Shown here piece by piece: positions 34,504-43,717 of a stretch of 64,000 bases of DNA. The number at the start of each line of letters is the position of its first letter. The first letter of the stretch is position 1. The stretch lies in NCBI GenBank assembly GCA_965116695.1, contig OZ220706.1:5278970-5342969 (forward strand). The letters are read 5' to 3'. Origin of the DNA: JAJDTT01 sp965116695 (GTDB lineage Bacteria > Acidobacteriota > UBA6911 > RPQK01 > JAJDTT01). The translations under genes and the position numbers were made by a program. The notes beneath the pieces were generated by a model. That model worked only from the letters and a program-made list of their open reading frames with translations, had not been told where the DNA came from and did no database searches.

Positions 34504-34719
34504 ATCGGCACAGCGGGGTTGGGCCGATATGCACTGTCGTGCCATCGCCTGGGGGGGCGCTCCCGTCCCATCAATCCCTGGAGGGCCTGGAATGACACCG
34601 GTGGTGTGGCAGAATAAGGTCCGGTGGGCGCTCGGAACGGCCACTTGGAACGGTCTCTCCATCAGGCGCCCAAGGGGCTTCGAAGCCAGCGAACCCAATG
34701 GATTGCGAAGGAGACATTC

Positions 34720-35586
34720 ATGAAAAACATCACATCGTGCATTCTGATGATCATCGCACTGATCATTGCCTCCCCCACGCCGGCGATCGCACAGGTTTTC
34801 CCCTGGTGGGGTTTTGAAAGCGTCCTCGATGAGGTTCAGGACCGCGGCACATTGAAAGTCGGCCTGGGCCTGTTCGATCCCTGGACGGCCTGCAATGCGG
34901 ACGGCGAACTAGTGGGGTTCGAGATCGACGTCGCGAAAAAATTAGCCGGGGATATGGGGGTTGAGGTTGAATTTGTGCGGACGAATTGGAACTACGTCAT
35001 GTCGGCGCTGATCGCCGAGGATTTTGACGCCATCGTCAGTGGCATGACGATGCTTTCATCACGCAATCTCAGGATCAATTTCACTTCTACGTACAACCAT
35101 TCCGGTATCTACGTCGTGGCCAATATGGAGCAGACCGCCGACTTGGAAACGCTGGAAGATTACAACAACTCCGATGTCACGTTTGCGACCCGGAGAGGTT
35201 TCTCGGCGATCCCCAGGATCGAGAATATATTTCCTGATGCCATGATCCTGCTGTATGACACCGACACCGAGGTCATTGAGGCTGTCGTTAACGGTGTGGC
35301 CGATGCTGCGGCAGCGTACGCGACGACACGGCTGACGTGGGTTGAAGAAAACCCCGATACTTTGCACCTGCCCTTCGATGAGCCGTTTTCCCGTGAACCG
35401 GCGGCGATGGCCGTACGCAAAGGTGATCTCGACATCTTAAATTTCCTTAATAGCTGGATAACGATTAACCAGGCCAATGGTTGGCTCGAACAACGCCGCC
35501 AATATTGGTTCGATACCCTCGAGTGGCGAGACCAGGTCGCTACCGATCCGGAGACCATCGAAGCGTGCGAAGGATCGTTCCAGTGA
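34720..35586 (+). CDS. Amino-acid-type (SBP_bac_3) solute-binding protein, orphan
   Basis: The ATG at 34720 has AAGGAG six bases upstream. The 288-residue product has a signal peptide (SCILMIIALIIASPTPAIAQ). The mature domain is typical of family 3 solute-binding proteins: VQDRGTLKVGLGLFDPW, GELVGFEIDVAKKLA, NWNYVMSALIAEDFDAIVSGMTM and YNHSGIYVVA, which bind polar amino acids or related ligands in the periplasm. No permease or ATPase lies nearby. Codon use is visibly more A/T-rich than the neighbours (TTA, ATT, AAT and GAT are frequent), which suggests recent transfer. It may serve a transporter encoded elsewhere or act as a sensor. Confidence 0.9.
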   Translation: MKNITSCILMIIALIIASPTPAIAQVFPWWGFESVLDEVQDRGTLKVGLGLFDPWTACNADGELVGFEIDVAKKLAGDMGVEVEFVRTNWNYVMSALIAEDFDAIVSGMTMLSSRNLRINFTSTYNHSGIYVVANMEQTADLETLEDYNNSDVTFATRRGFSAIPRIENIFPDAMILLYDTDTEVIEAVVNGVADAAAAYATTRLTWVEENPDTLHLPFDEPFSREPAAMAVRKGDLDILNFLNSWITINQANGWLEQRRQYWFDTLEWRDQVATDPETIEACEGSFQ

Positions 35587-35813
35587 ACGGAGGGCTCATC
35601 GCGTGTCCGCGGGGGAAGGGCTGTGACATCTCTTGCGACCAGGATTGACGACAGGTCCGCACTCCCCTCGCGGATGGATGGTCCGGGTGTGATGTAGCGT
35701 CCTTTTGCGGGCTGGCGGGATCCGCATGGTGCTGTATTTTTCGCGAATGTAGGGATAAACATCCATCGTCCGGATTCCAGGACATCCCGGGCCCCAGATC
35801 CAACGAATTCAGA

Positions 35814-37367
35814 TCAATCGCCAAAACGAAACGAAAAGAGCCTGCTCCGTTCCAGGTGGAACTTCAGCACGATGGGGCGCCCTTTCAGGCGGCTGACGTC
35901 CGAGCCCTGGTTCCACTTCACCGTATGCCGCAGGTTGTCGCTCTTGACCGCCACCGCGTCTTTCCGGCCGAATCCCGCTATTGTTGACCCCCCGGGATCC
36001 AGGATCTCGACCGCCAGCGACCCTTGGCTGGCATCGGCGTTGACGACGAGCTGGCTTCCGGACATCCGGACCGGCTTGGTGGTCAGGACTCCGCTTCCGG
36101 CGTCGATGGACACGAAACCGTCCAGGCGGAGTTTCGCCAGGCCCACCTTGCCCCCCTGGACCTCTTCCCGGCGGGTCGCCCAGTGGAGGCCGCGGAACCC
36201 GATGTAGTAGATCCAGATCTCGTCTTCCACCACCAGCGGGTGCTGCATCACGAAGATCATGCTGCGGTCGAAGGCATCGGGCCCGGTTCCCAGAGGCAGG
36301 AAGACGTTGCGTCCTCCGGCGCGTTCCCAGGTCCGCCCGTCCCGGCTGAAAGCCAACTGGATGTCGACCGTGTCGAGCCAAACGGGTCCGGATTGGATCT
36401 GTTGCGAGGTGGCGGTCTCCAGTCCGGGCAGCGTGTGGTAGACCGCGATGAAGCCGAAGTACACGTCACCGTACGGCATCCACTCCATGTTGTAGAACTG
36501 CTGGTTCCAGGGCGGATCGTCCCGGTCGGCGCTCATGATCACGCCCCGGGACTCCCATTTGAGGAAGTCGTCGCTCTCGCTCTGCAGGACCTCCCGCCGC
36601 AGGAAGCTTCCCTCCGCGCCGGGCCACAGGTCGTCGCGAAGGTCCCGGCGAACCTTCCAGTCCGGGGGAAGGTAGACGGGATTGACCCGGGTGTGGGCGA
36701 CGTAGGTGCCCAATCGAGGATCCCACATCACCGAATTGGGGCTGTCGGCCATGGGAATCACCGGTTTGTCGGTGGCCCGCTTCCAGTGAATCCCATCCGC
36801 GGAGAAGGCGATTCCGATGCCGTTGCCGGAGGTTCCCAGTCCCGGAGAATCGTGCAGGTGGTAGATCATCTTGTAGCGGCGTGCCGGGTTGGTTTCGATC
36901 TCATCCTTGAAGACGCCACCTGCTACCTCGCCCCTTCCGGCGGTGAAGACCAGGTTGTTGTCCTTGGATCCCTGGTGTTCCATCAAACCCAGCTTGGGCA
37001 GATCCCAGTGGATGCCGTCCTTCGAGGTGGCGTAGGCGAGGAAGACCTTGCTCCAGTCGTAGACGGCCGCGTCGTACCACATCTTGAAGAGCTGCTCTTC
37101 GGCGTCGTAGATGACGTTCCCCATGACGACGACCAGATCCTGGCCTCCGGGCTTCTGTTCCGGCTCCAGAGCGAGAATCGGATTCCCCTCGTACTTCACC
37201 GGCTGATTCAGCACCCGGAAGGCCCGCTCCATGGAGCCGATGACGGCGTCGTCGACGAACAGTTGCCTGGTGGTCCCGACATCCACCGCCCCGTCCGAAT
37301 GCCTGGCCCAACCCGGGCTTGTCAGGAGCGCGGTAAGAACCGTCGTCAGCAACAGCTTCTTGATCAT
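35814..37367 (-). CDS. Secreted five-bladed propeller glycosidase-like protein (GH32/43-type fold)
   Basis: The ATG at 37367 gives a clean signal peptide (KKLLLTTVLTALLTSPGWA); an upstream TTG at 37406 would add 13 residues. The 517-residue protein has blade-like repeats with LFKMWYDAAV, YATSKDGIHWDLP, GIAFSADGIHWKRA and LAFSRDGRTWERAGG. These SxDGxxW strand motifs are typical of GH32/GH43/GH130-like propellers. LFVDDAVI near the N-terminus is also a known feature of such secreted proteins. A C-terminal beta domain (about 430-517) follows. Catalytic residues cannot be assigned. It is 102 bases downstream of the PhyH gene on the same strand. Confidence 0.7.
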   Translation of the reverse strand: MIKKLLLTTVLTALLTSPGWARHSDGAVDVGTTRQLFVDDAVIGSMERAFRVLNQPVKYEGNPILALEPEQKPGGQDLVVVMGNVIYDAEEQLFKMWYDAAVYDWSKVFLAYATSKDGIHWDLPKLGLMEHQGSKDNNLVFTAGRGEVAGGVFKDEIETNPARRYKMIYHLHDSPGLGTSGNGIGIAFSADGIHWKRATDKPVIPMADSPNSVMWDPRLGTYVAHTRVNPVYLPPDWKVRRDLRDDLWPGAEGSFLRREVLQSESDDFLKWESRGVIMSADRDDPPWNQQFYNMEWMPYGDVYFGFIAVYHTLPGLETATSQQIQSGPVWLDTVDIQLAFSRDGRTWERAGGRNVFLPLGTGPDAFDRSMIFVMQHPLVVEDEIWIYYIGFRGLHWATRREEVQGGKVGLAKLRLDGFVSIDAGSGVLTTKPVRMSGSQLVVNADASQGSLAVEILDPGGSTIAGFGRKDAVAVKSDNLRHTVKWNQGSDVSRLKGRPIVLKFHLERSRLFSFRFGD

Positions 37368-37469
37368 GATTCCCGATTTCCTTTCGTGAACGAGAAGGGG
37401 GGACATCCTTGTCTCCCATTCTCCCCGGAATCGGCGGTTGGGAAACTGCCGCTCCCCGGAGGCGGAGTA

Positions 37470-38357
37470 TCAACTCGCCAGTTTTTCCGGCATCGTCTTG
37501 CGTTTCCGGATCCGAAGCGGGATCCGGAAGTTGGCGTCGGCGTCCGAATCGGTTCCCGTCTCCCGAGCCAGGAAGAGGGGCACGTCCTCCGCCGGGGGAT
37601 TGGTTCGATCATGGGCCGTGGGAAAGCTGCGCATGATGATCCGCTGCTCACGGTTCAGCGTCTCGATCCACTGGGGATCGCATTGCCGCCGGTCTCCCTC
37701 CCAGAGCCAGGAGGGGCAGTAACTCACGAACATGTTCTTTCGGATCGTGTCTGAATGGTTGACGTCGACCCGGTGCCAAGTCCCGCAGTGCATCACCGTC
37801 ATGCTTCCGGCAGGAACCACCAGGGGGACTTCCCCCAGGACGCTCTCGTGGGTGTAGTACTGCTCGAATTCCTGGTTTCGATGACTTCCCGGCATGTAGA
37901 TGAAGTTGCCCATTCCGGCATGGGGCAGATCGGTGAGCCAGAGGCCGATACAGAGGCGCAGAGGAAGTTCCGTGGAAAATACGGCGTAGGGCGTGGGCCG
38001 GGGCGAGTCCGGGTGCCACATGGACTCGTCCTTGTAGTCCGGAGGCCGAATGAAGATATCGGAGCGGTGGAGCTTCAAGAGCTCGCCGTAGAGATCGTAG
38101 CCGTAGCCCACGTGGCGGGGGTGATCGATGAGCTCGCTCAGAACCGGATCGGCGGCGACGCAGTGAGGCTGCCGAAAATCCTTGCCGGGAGCATAGTTCG
38201 GATCAGTGGCGGCAACCCGGTCGATGGCCTCGATATAGCGTTCCACGTCTTCTTGGGGAATGGCGTTTTCGAAGACCAGAATCCCGTTTTCCTGGAATTC
38301 TTCCCATTGATCCGGAGTGAAACCGGGTGGCGCCACACGGTACGGGTACTCTGTCAC
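37470..38357 (-). CDS. Phytanoyl-CoA dioxygenase (PhyH)-family protein
   Basis: The GTG at 38357 is preferred because AAGGAG lies eight bases upstream; an in-frame start at 38447 lacks a site and would run into the divergent gene. The 295-residue protein contains FQENGILVFENAIP near the N-terminus. The iron ligands are HxD in MWHPDSP and a distal His in CGTWHRVDVNH, with PGSHR between them. Members are Fe(II)/2-oxoglutarate dioxygenases that hydroxylate small molecules; the substrate is unknown. Its neighbours (a propeller glycosidase and, divergently, the cytochrome c propeller gene) suggest catabolism. Confidence 0.85.
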   Translation of the reverse strand: MTEYPYRVAPPGFTPDQWEEFQENGILVFENAIPQEDVERYIEAIDRVAATDPNYAPGKDFRQPHCVAADPVLSELIDHPRHVGYGYDLYGELLKLHRSDIFIRPPDYKDESMWHPDSPRPTPYAVFSTELPLRLCIGLWLTDLPHAGMGNFIYMPGSHRNQEFEQYYTHESVLGEVPLVVPAGSMTVMHCGTWHRVDVNHSDTIRKNMFVSYCPSWLWEGDRRQCDPQWIETLNREQRIIMRSFPTAHDRTNPPAEDVPLFLARETGTDSDADANFRIPLRIRKRKTMPEKLAS

Positions 38358-38431
38358 GTGAGTCTCTCCTTGCAATTGGGGGTATCCTAGCAGTCTGCGG
38401 CGAAAGTTAAAGCAAAGGTGACTGGAATCTA

Positions 38432-41071
38432 ATGTCTGGGGTTTCACTCAAGGGTCATCCGGATGGCTGCCGCCGGTGCTTCGTCGCCATTGTCATCTGG
38501 ATCGTGTCCGGCGTGTCCTTTTCCTGTCAGAGTCCGCCTGATCATTCCCGCCATGGGGGTGCCGAACCGACTCACGACCGAGGTCTTCTGGAAGTCTCCC
38601 GGCAGCTTCAGGTGCCGGATGGATTCGAGGTGGAGCTGGTCTATTCGGTGCCACTGGAGGAACAGGGTTCCTGGGTGGCGTTGACGCCGGATTCCGCAGG
38701 GCGGCTGATCACTTCCGATCAGTTCGGAGGCCTATACCGGGTGACTCCCGGAGATGGAGATTCGGTCACGGAAGTCGAAAAACTGGATCTTCCCATCGGC
38801 CACGCCCAAGGGCTTCTCTACGCTTATGACAGCCTCTATGTCACGGTCAACCTGTACCGGACCTCCAAGGAGAAGGTGGCTGAGGGCAGCGGCTTCTACC
38901 GGGTACTGGATACGGACGGCGATGACCGGTTCGACCAGGTCAAGCTGCTGAAGAAACTGGAGGCCGTGGACAACGAGAACGGGCATGGCGAGCACGGTCC
39001 CCACGCCGCGGTGCTCGGCCCCGACGGTCTCATCTATCTCGTTGCGGGAAACGGCACCAAGGTTCCGGAAGGGTTGGCGCCCACTTCTCCGTTCCGGAAT
39101 TGGGCCAACGATCTGCTGATTCCCCCCGAGCCGGGATTCGTGCCGGCCGGCTGGGTGGCGCGTACCGACGAAACGGGTTCGGTCTGGGAGTTGGTTGCCG
39201 GCGGTTTCCGGAACCCCTACGACCTGGCGTTCAACGCAGAGGGCGAGCTGTTCGCCTACGATGCGGACAGCGAGGCCTCCATCGGCAAGCCCTGGTACCG
39301 GCCCACTCGCATCAACCAGGTGGTTTCGGGAGGGGAGTATGGCTGGCGCTACGACAGCGGGCGTTGGGTGCCCTACGGAAAGTGGCCTGAACACTACCCG
39401 GACAGTGTCGGCAGCGTGGTCGATGTCGGGTACGGGTCGCCGACCGGCCTGGTTTTTGGAACCGGCGCTCGTTTTCCGGCCCGGTATCAGCGGGCGTTGT
39501 TTGCGTGCGATTGGGCGTCGGGGAAGATCTATGCGGTTCACCTGAAGCCGCAGGGGGCGGGCTATACGGCGGCCTTGGAGCCGTTCCTGTCGGGAAGCGC
39601 CGTGCCGGTGACCGACATCGTGGTCAATCGGGATGGAGACCTGTATTTCACAGTGGGCGGGAGGGAGGCCAAGTCGGGTCTTTTTCGAATCCGCTACCGG
39701 GGAGACGAGGTCACTGATCCGGCCGGTCCGGTCGACCATCCCGCAGCCGAGCGGGCACGTCGAATCCGAAGGCGTTTGGAGCAGTTCCATGACCGGGAGG
39801 ACGCGCGCGCGGTGGGGGAGGCGTGGCCTCATCTGGGCAGTCCGGACCGCGCACTCCGGTATGCGGCGCGTGTGGCCATCGAGCGCCAGGATCCTGCCCA
39901 GTGGCGGGAACGAGCGCTGCGCGAGAACGATACCGTCGCGACGATCCAGGCCATGCTGGCCCTGGCACGAACCGGCCGTTCAGAGCTGCAGGAACCGGTC
40001 TTGGGAAGGCTCGGCCTGCTCCCCCTGGAGCAACTTCCCGAGGATCAGCTTCTGGAGGCGCTTCGCGCCTACAGCCTGGCGTTTATCCGGATGGGCGGCC
40101 CGCGCACCGCATTCGGCCGACAGGCCGCCGAACGGCTCGGACGCCTCTTTCCCTCCTCCAGCCGAACACTGAACCACGAACTCTGCCGCCTGTTGGTCTA
40201 TTTGAAGGATCCGGGTGTCATCGAAAAGTCGTTGAGCATGATCGCCACCGGTGGGAGGCAAGACAAGCTGTTTTATTTCGCCACGTTGAGTCACCTCGGA
40301 GAGGGTTGGACGCTGGCGCAGCGCCAAACCTACTTCCGCGCCTTGAATGCGGCCCAGGGAGAATATTTTCGTGCCGAGAAGGCATCCGGGAGGAAAGGTC
40401 TCAACCGCCGTTTCATCTACGCGATTCAGAGCCTGCGAGAGTCTGCCGTTGAAACCCTCGACGCCGAGGAACTCGATGCACTGGAGGAGATCATCGAAGA
40501 TCGATCGTTCATGACGGCGGCTGACGAGGGACCGGTCCGTGGATTCGTGCGTGCTTGGCGGGTTGCCGACTTTCTGCCTCTGCTCAAGCAGGTGGCAAGC
40601 GGCCGGTCCTACGAGAACGGAAAGTCCGTCTACGAGGCGGCGGAGTGCGCCCGGTGTCATCGCTTTGACGACCAGGGAGGCTCCACGGGGCCGGACATCA
40701 CCACCGTCGGGAATCGATTCGATGTCGAGTATCTGCTGGAAGCGCTGCTCGATCCCTCCAAGGTGGTCGCCGACCGTTTCTTCAACGAGTCGGTCAAGAT
40801 GGACGACGGCCGCATTCTTGTGGGCCGGGTCGTCTACGACGATGGGAAACTGCTGCGGCTGCGCCAGGATCCGTTCAGCCAGAAGGTCACCGAAGTCGCT
40901 ACGGACCGGGTGGAGTCCCGCACCGTCTCGCGAATCTCGGAAATGCCCGAAGGATTGCTTGATATCCTCACCGAGGAAGAGGTTCTGGATTTGGTCGCCT
41001 ACGTCAGGTCGGCCGGAGATCCGGAAGATCCCGCGTTCCGCCCACTGCATCCGAAACCTGAGGAGCCCTGA
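38432..41071 (+). CDS. Beta-propeller/HEAT/cytochrome c fusion (PVC-type haem protein)
   Basis: This 879-residue exported protein has an N-terminal hydrophobic segment (FVAIVIWIVSGVSFSC), possibly lipid-anchored at the Cys. Residues about 60-425 form a PQQ-sugar-dehydrogenase-like propeller (GHAQGLLYAYDSLYV, GEHGPHAAVLGPDG, RNPYDLAFNAEGELFAYD, TDIVVNRDGDLYFTVGG). Residues about 430-710 are helical repeats. A C-terminal cytochrome c has CARCH at C739, and EMPEGLL offers a likely Met ligand. Proteins of this layout are abundant in Planctomycetota and Verrucomicrobiota and are thought to oxidise sugars or pass electrons in the periplasm. The stop overlaps the next start by one base (TGATG). Confidence 0.87.
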   Translation: MSGVSLKGHPDGCRRCFVAIVIWIVSGVSFSCQSPPDHSRHGGAEPTHDRGLLEVSRQLQVPDGFEVELVYSVPLEEQGSWVALTPDSAGRLITSDQFGGLYRVTPGDGDSVTEVEKLDLPIGHAQGLLYAYDSLYVTVNLYRTSKEKVAEGSGFYRVLDTDGDDRFDQVKLLKKLEAVDNENGHGEHGPHAAVLGPDGLIYLVAGNGTKVPEGLAPTSPFRNWANDLLIPPEPGFVPAGWVARTDETGSVWELVAGGFRNPYDLAFNAEGELFAYDADSEASIGKPWYRPTRINQVVSGGEYGWRYDSGRWVPYGKWPEHYPDSVGSVVDVGYGSPTGLVFGTGARFPARYQRALFACDWASGKIYAVHLKPQGAGYTAALEPFLSGSAVPVTDIVVNRDGDLYFTVGGREAKSGLFRIRYRGDEVTDPAGPVDHPAAERARRIRRRLEQFHDREDARAVGEAWPHLGSPDRALRYAARVAIERQDPAQWRERALRENDTVATIQAMLALARTGRSELQEPVLGRLGLLPLEQLPEDQLLEALRAYSLAFIRMGGPRTAFGRQAAERLGRLFPSSSRTLNHELCRLLVYLKDPGVIEKSLSMIATGGRQDKLFYFATLSHLGEGWTLAQRQTYFRALNAAQGEYFRAEKASGRKGLNRRFIYAIQSLRESAVETLDAEELDALEEIIEDRSFMTAADEGPVRGFVRAWRVADFLPLLKQVASGRSYENGKSVYEAAECARCHRFDDQGGSTGPDITTVGNRFDVEYLLEALLDPSKVVADRFFNESVKMDDGRILVGRVVYDDGKLLRLRQDPFSQKVTEVATDRVESRTVSRISEMPEGLLDILTEEEVLDLVAYVRSAGDPEDPAFRPLHPKPEEP

Positions 41072-41697
41072 TGCGAATTCTGACATTGCTGTTTGTGGCC
41101 GCCGGCCTGGTGGGGGCTCCCGGCTGCGCGGAGCCGTCGGACGGTTCGCCACCCGCCGGATTCACCAAGCTGTTCAACGGCCGCGATCTGACCGGTTGGA
41201 AAGATGACGGCAGCGGGCACTGGGGGGCCGAGGACGGCATGATCGTTTACGACGGCGGAGGCTGGCAGCCGGCCCCTGATACGGTGTTCGAGCGCAATCT
41301 GCGCACCGAAAAGGAGTACGGCGATTTCGTTCTGCTCATCGATTGGAAGATCGAGAAAGACGGCAACAGCGGAATCTATCTGCGTGGCGAGCTCCAAGTG
41401 GAAATCTGGGACAGAACGGCGGAGGTGTACTCATCTCCCCACGGGTCGGGTGGAATCGTCGGTTACACCGCCAACGACCGCGTCCCGCTGCGCACGGTCG
41501 ACCGTCCGTTGGGAGAGTGGAACCACTTCAAGATTCGCGTCGAGAATGAGACGGTCACCGTCCATCTCAATGGCCATCTCGTGATCGACAGGTATGCGGC
41601 CGATTTCAAGCGGGTCAAAGGGCCCATCGTTCTCCAGCATCATGGTTGGCCCTTGTGGTTCAAGAACATATACGTCAAGGAGTTGGACGAGAATTGA
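41071..41697 (+). CDS. DUF1080 lipoprotein (3-keto-glycoside hydrolase-like)
   Basis: This 208-residue protein has a lipoprotein signal ending at Cys19 (VGAPGC). The family pattern follows: GFTKLFNGRDLTGWKDDGSGHW, then LIDWKIEKDGNSGIYLRGE, VGYTANDRVPLRTVDRPLGEWN and a final IVLQHHGWPLWFKNIYVKEL. DUF1080 proteins have a concanavalin-like fold. Some hydrolyse 3-keto sugars made by sugar 3-dehydrogenases, while others only bind glycans. It is coupled to the propeller/cytochrome gene, as often seen in this group of bacteria. It should sit at the outer membrane or periplasm. Confidence 0.88.
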   Translation: MRILTLLFVAAGLVGAPGCAEPSDGSPPAGFTKLFNGRDLTGWKDDGSGHWGAEDGMIVYDGGGWQPAPDTVFERNLRTEKEYGDFVLLIDWKIEKDGNSGIYLRGELQVEIWDRTAEVYSSPHGSGGIVGYTANDRVPLRTVDRPLGEWNHFKIRVENETVTVHLNGHLVIDRYAADFKRVKGPIVLQHHGWPLWFKNIYVKELDEN

Positions 41698-41760
41698 CGA
41701 AAGCTGAGGCCGGATCGGACCGTAGACGCTCCAGTGCTCTCGCGTTTGCCGGACCCGAGT

Positions 41761-41769
41761 GGTATAATC
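41761..41769 (+). promoter_or_regulatory. Extended -10 promoter for triad B
   Basis: TGG-TATAAT is a perfect -10 hexamer with a TGn extension, 37 bases before the GTG start of the PPC-domain gene. There is no clear -35 box. It parallels the extended -10 before triad A at 6170. Confidence 0.5.
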
Positions 41770-41806
41770 CAACACTAACCGAAAATCGTAAGCTTGAAAG
41801 CATCGA

Positions 41807-43717
41807 GTGGTGAAACCTCGGCGACATCCTGACCGCCCCGGATTCCCGGAAATCCGTGCGTGTTTCTTCGGGGTGGCTTGTATCGCGTTGTTGTGTTTCA
41901 TTCCGTCGGCTGGACGACTCCAAGCGCAATCTGCCGGCGACGAAGCCCCTGCCGAGCCGACGTTGATCTCGGTCTTTCCTCCCGGCGGGCAACAGGGGTC
42001 CGGGTTAGAACTCGAGATCCGGGGAGAAGCTCTGGACGGCGCCTATTCGCTCGTCTTCGGTTCCTCCGGCCTGGAGGCCCGGGTCGGCGAAGTCGAGATG
42101 ATCGAGCCCCCCCAATTGGCGGGTCCGTATCCCAAAAAGGAGAAATCGCCCCCCTTCTTTCGTGTCACGGCGCGGCTTACCGTGGATTCGTCGGTTCCCG
42201 CCGGAACCCATCCGTTTCGATTGGTCTCTCATCGAGGGGTTTCCAACGCGATTGACTTCCGGGTGGATGAAGCCGGCCTGATCAGTGAGATCGAGACCCC
42301 GCACCCGTCCGCCCGGCAGGCACAGGAAATCGACATCCCTGTCATCGTCAACGGCCGGATCGACGAGCATGGCGAATTGGACGTGTATGGGTTCGACGCG
42401 GTTGCCGGTCAGGAGCTGACTTTCGAAATCACTCAGGCCGCGCACTTCGAGCCGCGCCTCGCCCTTTACCGGCCGACCGGGAGCTGGCTCGATCCCGACC
42501 GTCCCACTCGGCTGCTTTTCCGGGAGCAGTTGTCTACCGACCTGATTCCGCTTCGGCCCATTTACTCCTACCGGGTGGAGGAGTCGGGCCGCTATCTGGT
42601 CGAAGTCGGGTCGCTCTTGGGAAAAGGGGGCCCCGACTGTGGTTATCAGCTTCGGGTTCTGACCACCGGTCCGGCTCCGCGGGCCAGTTCCGAACCCGCT
42701 TGGACCGAACGGCACTTCACCCGGAAGATCGACGGCGAGTGGACCGACCGTCTCCGTTCCCGGACGGTCCAGCAGGCGAATTCCGGTTCCCATCCCACGG
42801 AATCCGCCTCCGGCGCCGGGAGCCTGGCGGTGTCCCCCGATTCTCCTCGTTCGGCAGTGACGCCGGCTCCTAAGAGTCGGTCTCGCCTCCGGGAACAGGA
42901 GCCGAACGAGGTGCGCGGACAGGCCGTGCCGCTAGCCGTGGGAGATATCGTCGAAGGCAACATAGACGCGCCTGGCGACCGCGACACCTACGCGTTCGAG
43001 GGGGAGGCGGGAGCGGAACTGGTGTTCGAGATCGAGACCTCCGGCGTGGAACCGCCCCATTTCAACCCGCGTCTGGAGCTTTTGGGAGGAGACGGCGAAT
43101 CACTTCTGGCCAACGTTCACAAGCACGTGACGGTCTACAACGGCGGTGGCATTCCCAGTAACTTTCTGAAGACGGTCGAACCCAAGATGACCTACACCCT
43201 GGAGCAGAGCGGCCGGTACTTCGTGGAGGTCAGCGACATCACCGCGCGGTACGGCGGTCCGGAATTCGGGTATCGGTTGCTGGTACGCGCCCCGATTCCC
43301 CACGTGGGCGCCATCGAAGCGGACCCGTCCGACCGCATCAACCTGGTCCCGGGACGAGCCCGGAAACTGAGCATCGTCACGCATCAGGAGGAAGGGTTCT
43401 CCGGGGAAGTCCTCTTTGATTGTTCCAACCTGCCCCCCGGTGTCCGGGTTTTTCCGGGAGCCGATGTGGAGAACAAGAAGAGTAACGCCCCCATCAGCCA
43501 GCAGGAGGAAAACTTCCTGCCTGCCGTGCAGACGACGACCCTGGTCCTACTGGCCGACCCGGATGCTGCAGTCACCCGCATGCCTTCATTGGTCCGCTTG
43601 AACGCCAGGCCTGTGGTCGGGGGCCGGGTTGGCGCAGACCTGCCCGTCGCGGAGATCCTGCTGATGGTGGTCGCGCCTTCCGGTCCGGATCAAGCTGCCG
43701 AGCAAGGGGGCTCATGA
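41807..43717 (+). CDS. Secreted PPC-domain protein (triad B, first gene)
   Basis: This 636-residue paralogue of the gene at 6249 starts at one of two adjacent GTG codons. The signal peptide is FGVACIALLCFIPSAGRLQAQ. It shares the layout: a SVFPPGGQQGSGLELEIRG opening, a first PPC-like region (GRIDEHGELDVYGFDAVAGQELTFEI), a low-complexity Ser/Pro linker (about 325-360), a second PPC-like region (EGNIDAPGDRDTYAFEGEAGAELVFEIETSG), and the closing beta domain ending LLMVVAPSG. No catalytic motif is seen. It overlaps the DUF1549 gene by four bases (ATGA), a tighter link than in triad A. Confidence 0.77.
   Translation: MVKPRRHPDRPGFPEIRACFFGVACIALLCFIPSAGRLQAQSAGDEAPAEPTLISVFPPGGQQGSGLELEIRGEALDGAYSLVFGSSGLEARVGEVEMIEPPQLAGPYPKKEKSPPFFRVTARLTVDSSVPAGTHPFRLVSHRGVSNAIDFRVDEAGLISEIETPHPSARQAQEIDIPVIVNGRIDEHGELDVYGFDAVAGQELTFEITQAAHFEPRLALYRPTGSWLDPDRPTRLLFREQLSTDLIPLRPIYSYRVEESGRYLVEVGSLLGKGGPDCGYQLRVLTTGPAPRASSEPAWTERHFTRKIDGEWTDRLRSRTVQQANSGSHPTESASGAGSLAVSPDSPRSAVTPAPKSRSRLREQEPNEVRGQAVPLAVGDIVEGNIDAPGDRDTYAFEGEAGAELVFEIETSGVEPPHFNPRLELLGGDGESLLANVHKHVTVYNGGGIPSNFLKTVEPKMTYTLEQSGRYFVEVSDITARYGGPEFGYRLLVRAPIPHVGAIEADPSDRINLVPGRARKLSIVTHQEEGFSGEVLFDCSNLPPGVRVFPGADVENKKSNAPISQQEENFLPAVQTTTLVLLADPDAAVTRMPSLVRLNARPVVGGRVGADLPVAEILLMVVAPSGPDQAAEQGGS

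Noticed and set aside
35587..35813. A possible 56-codon minus-strand gene starting MDVYPYIREKYSTM
   Set aside because: It has no recognisable family, the second half becomes Arg/His/Pro-rich, and no ribosome-binding site is clear.
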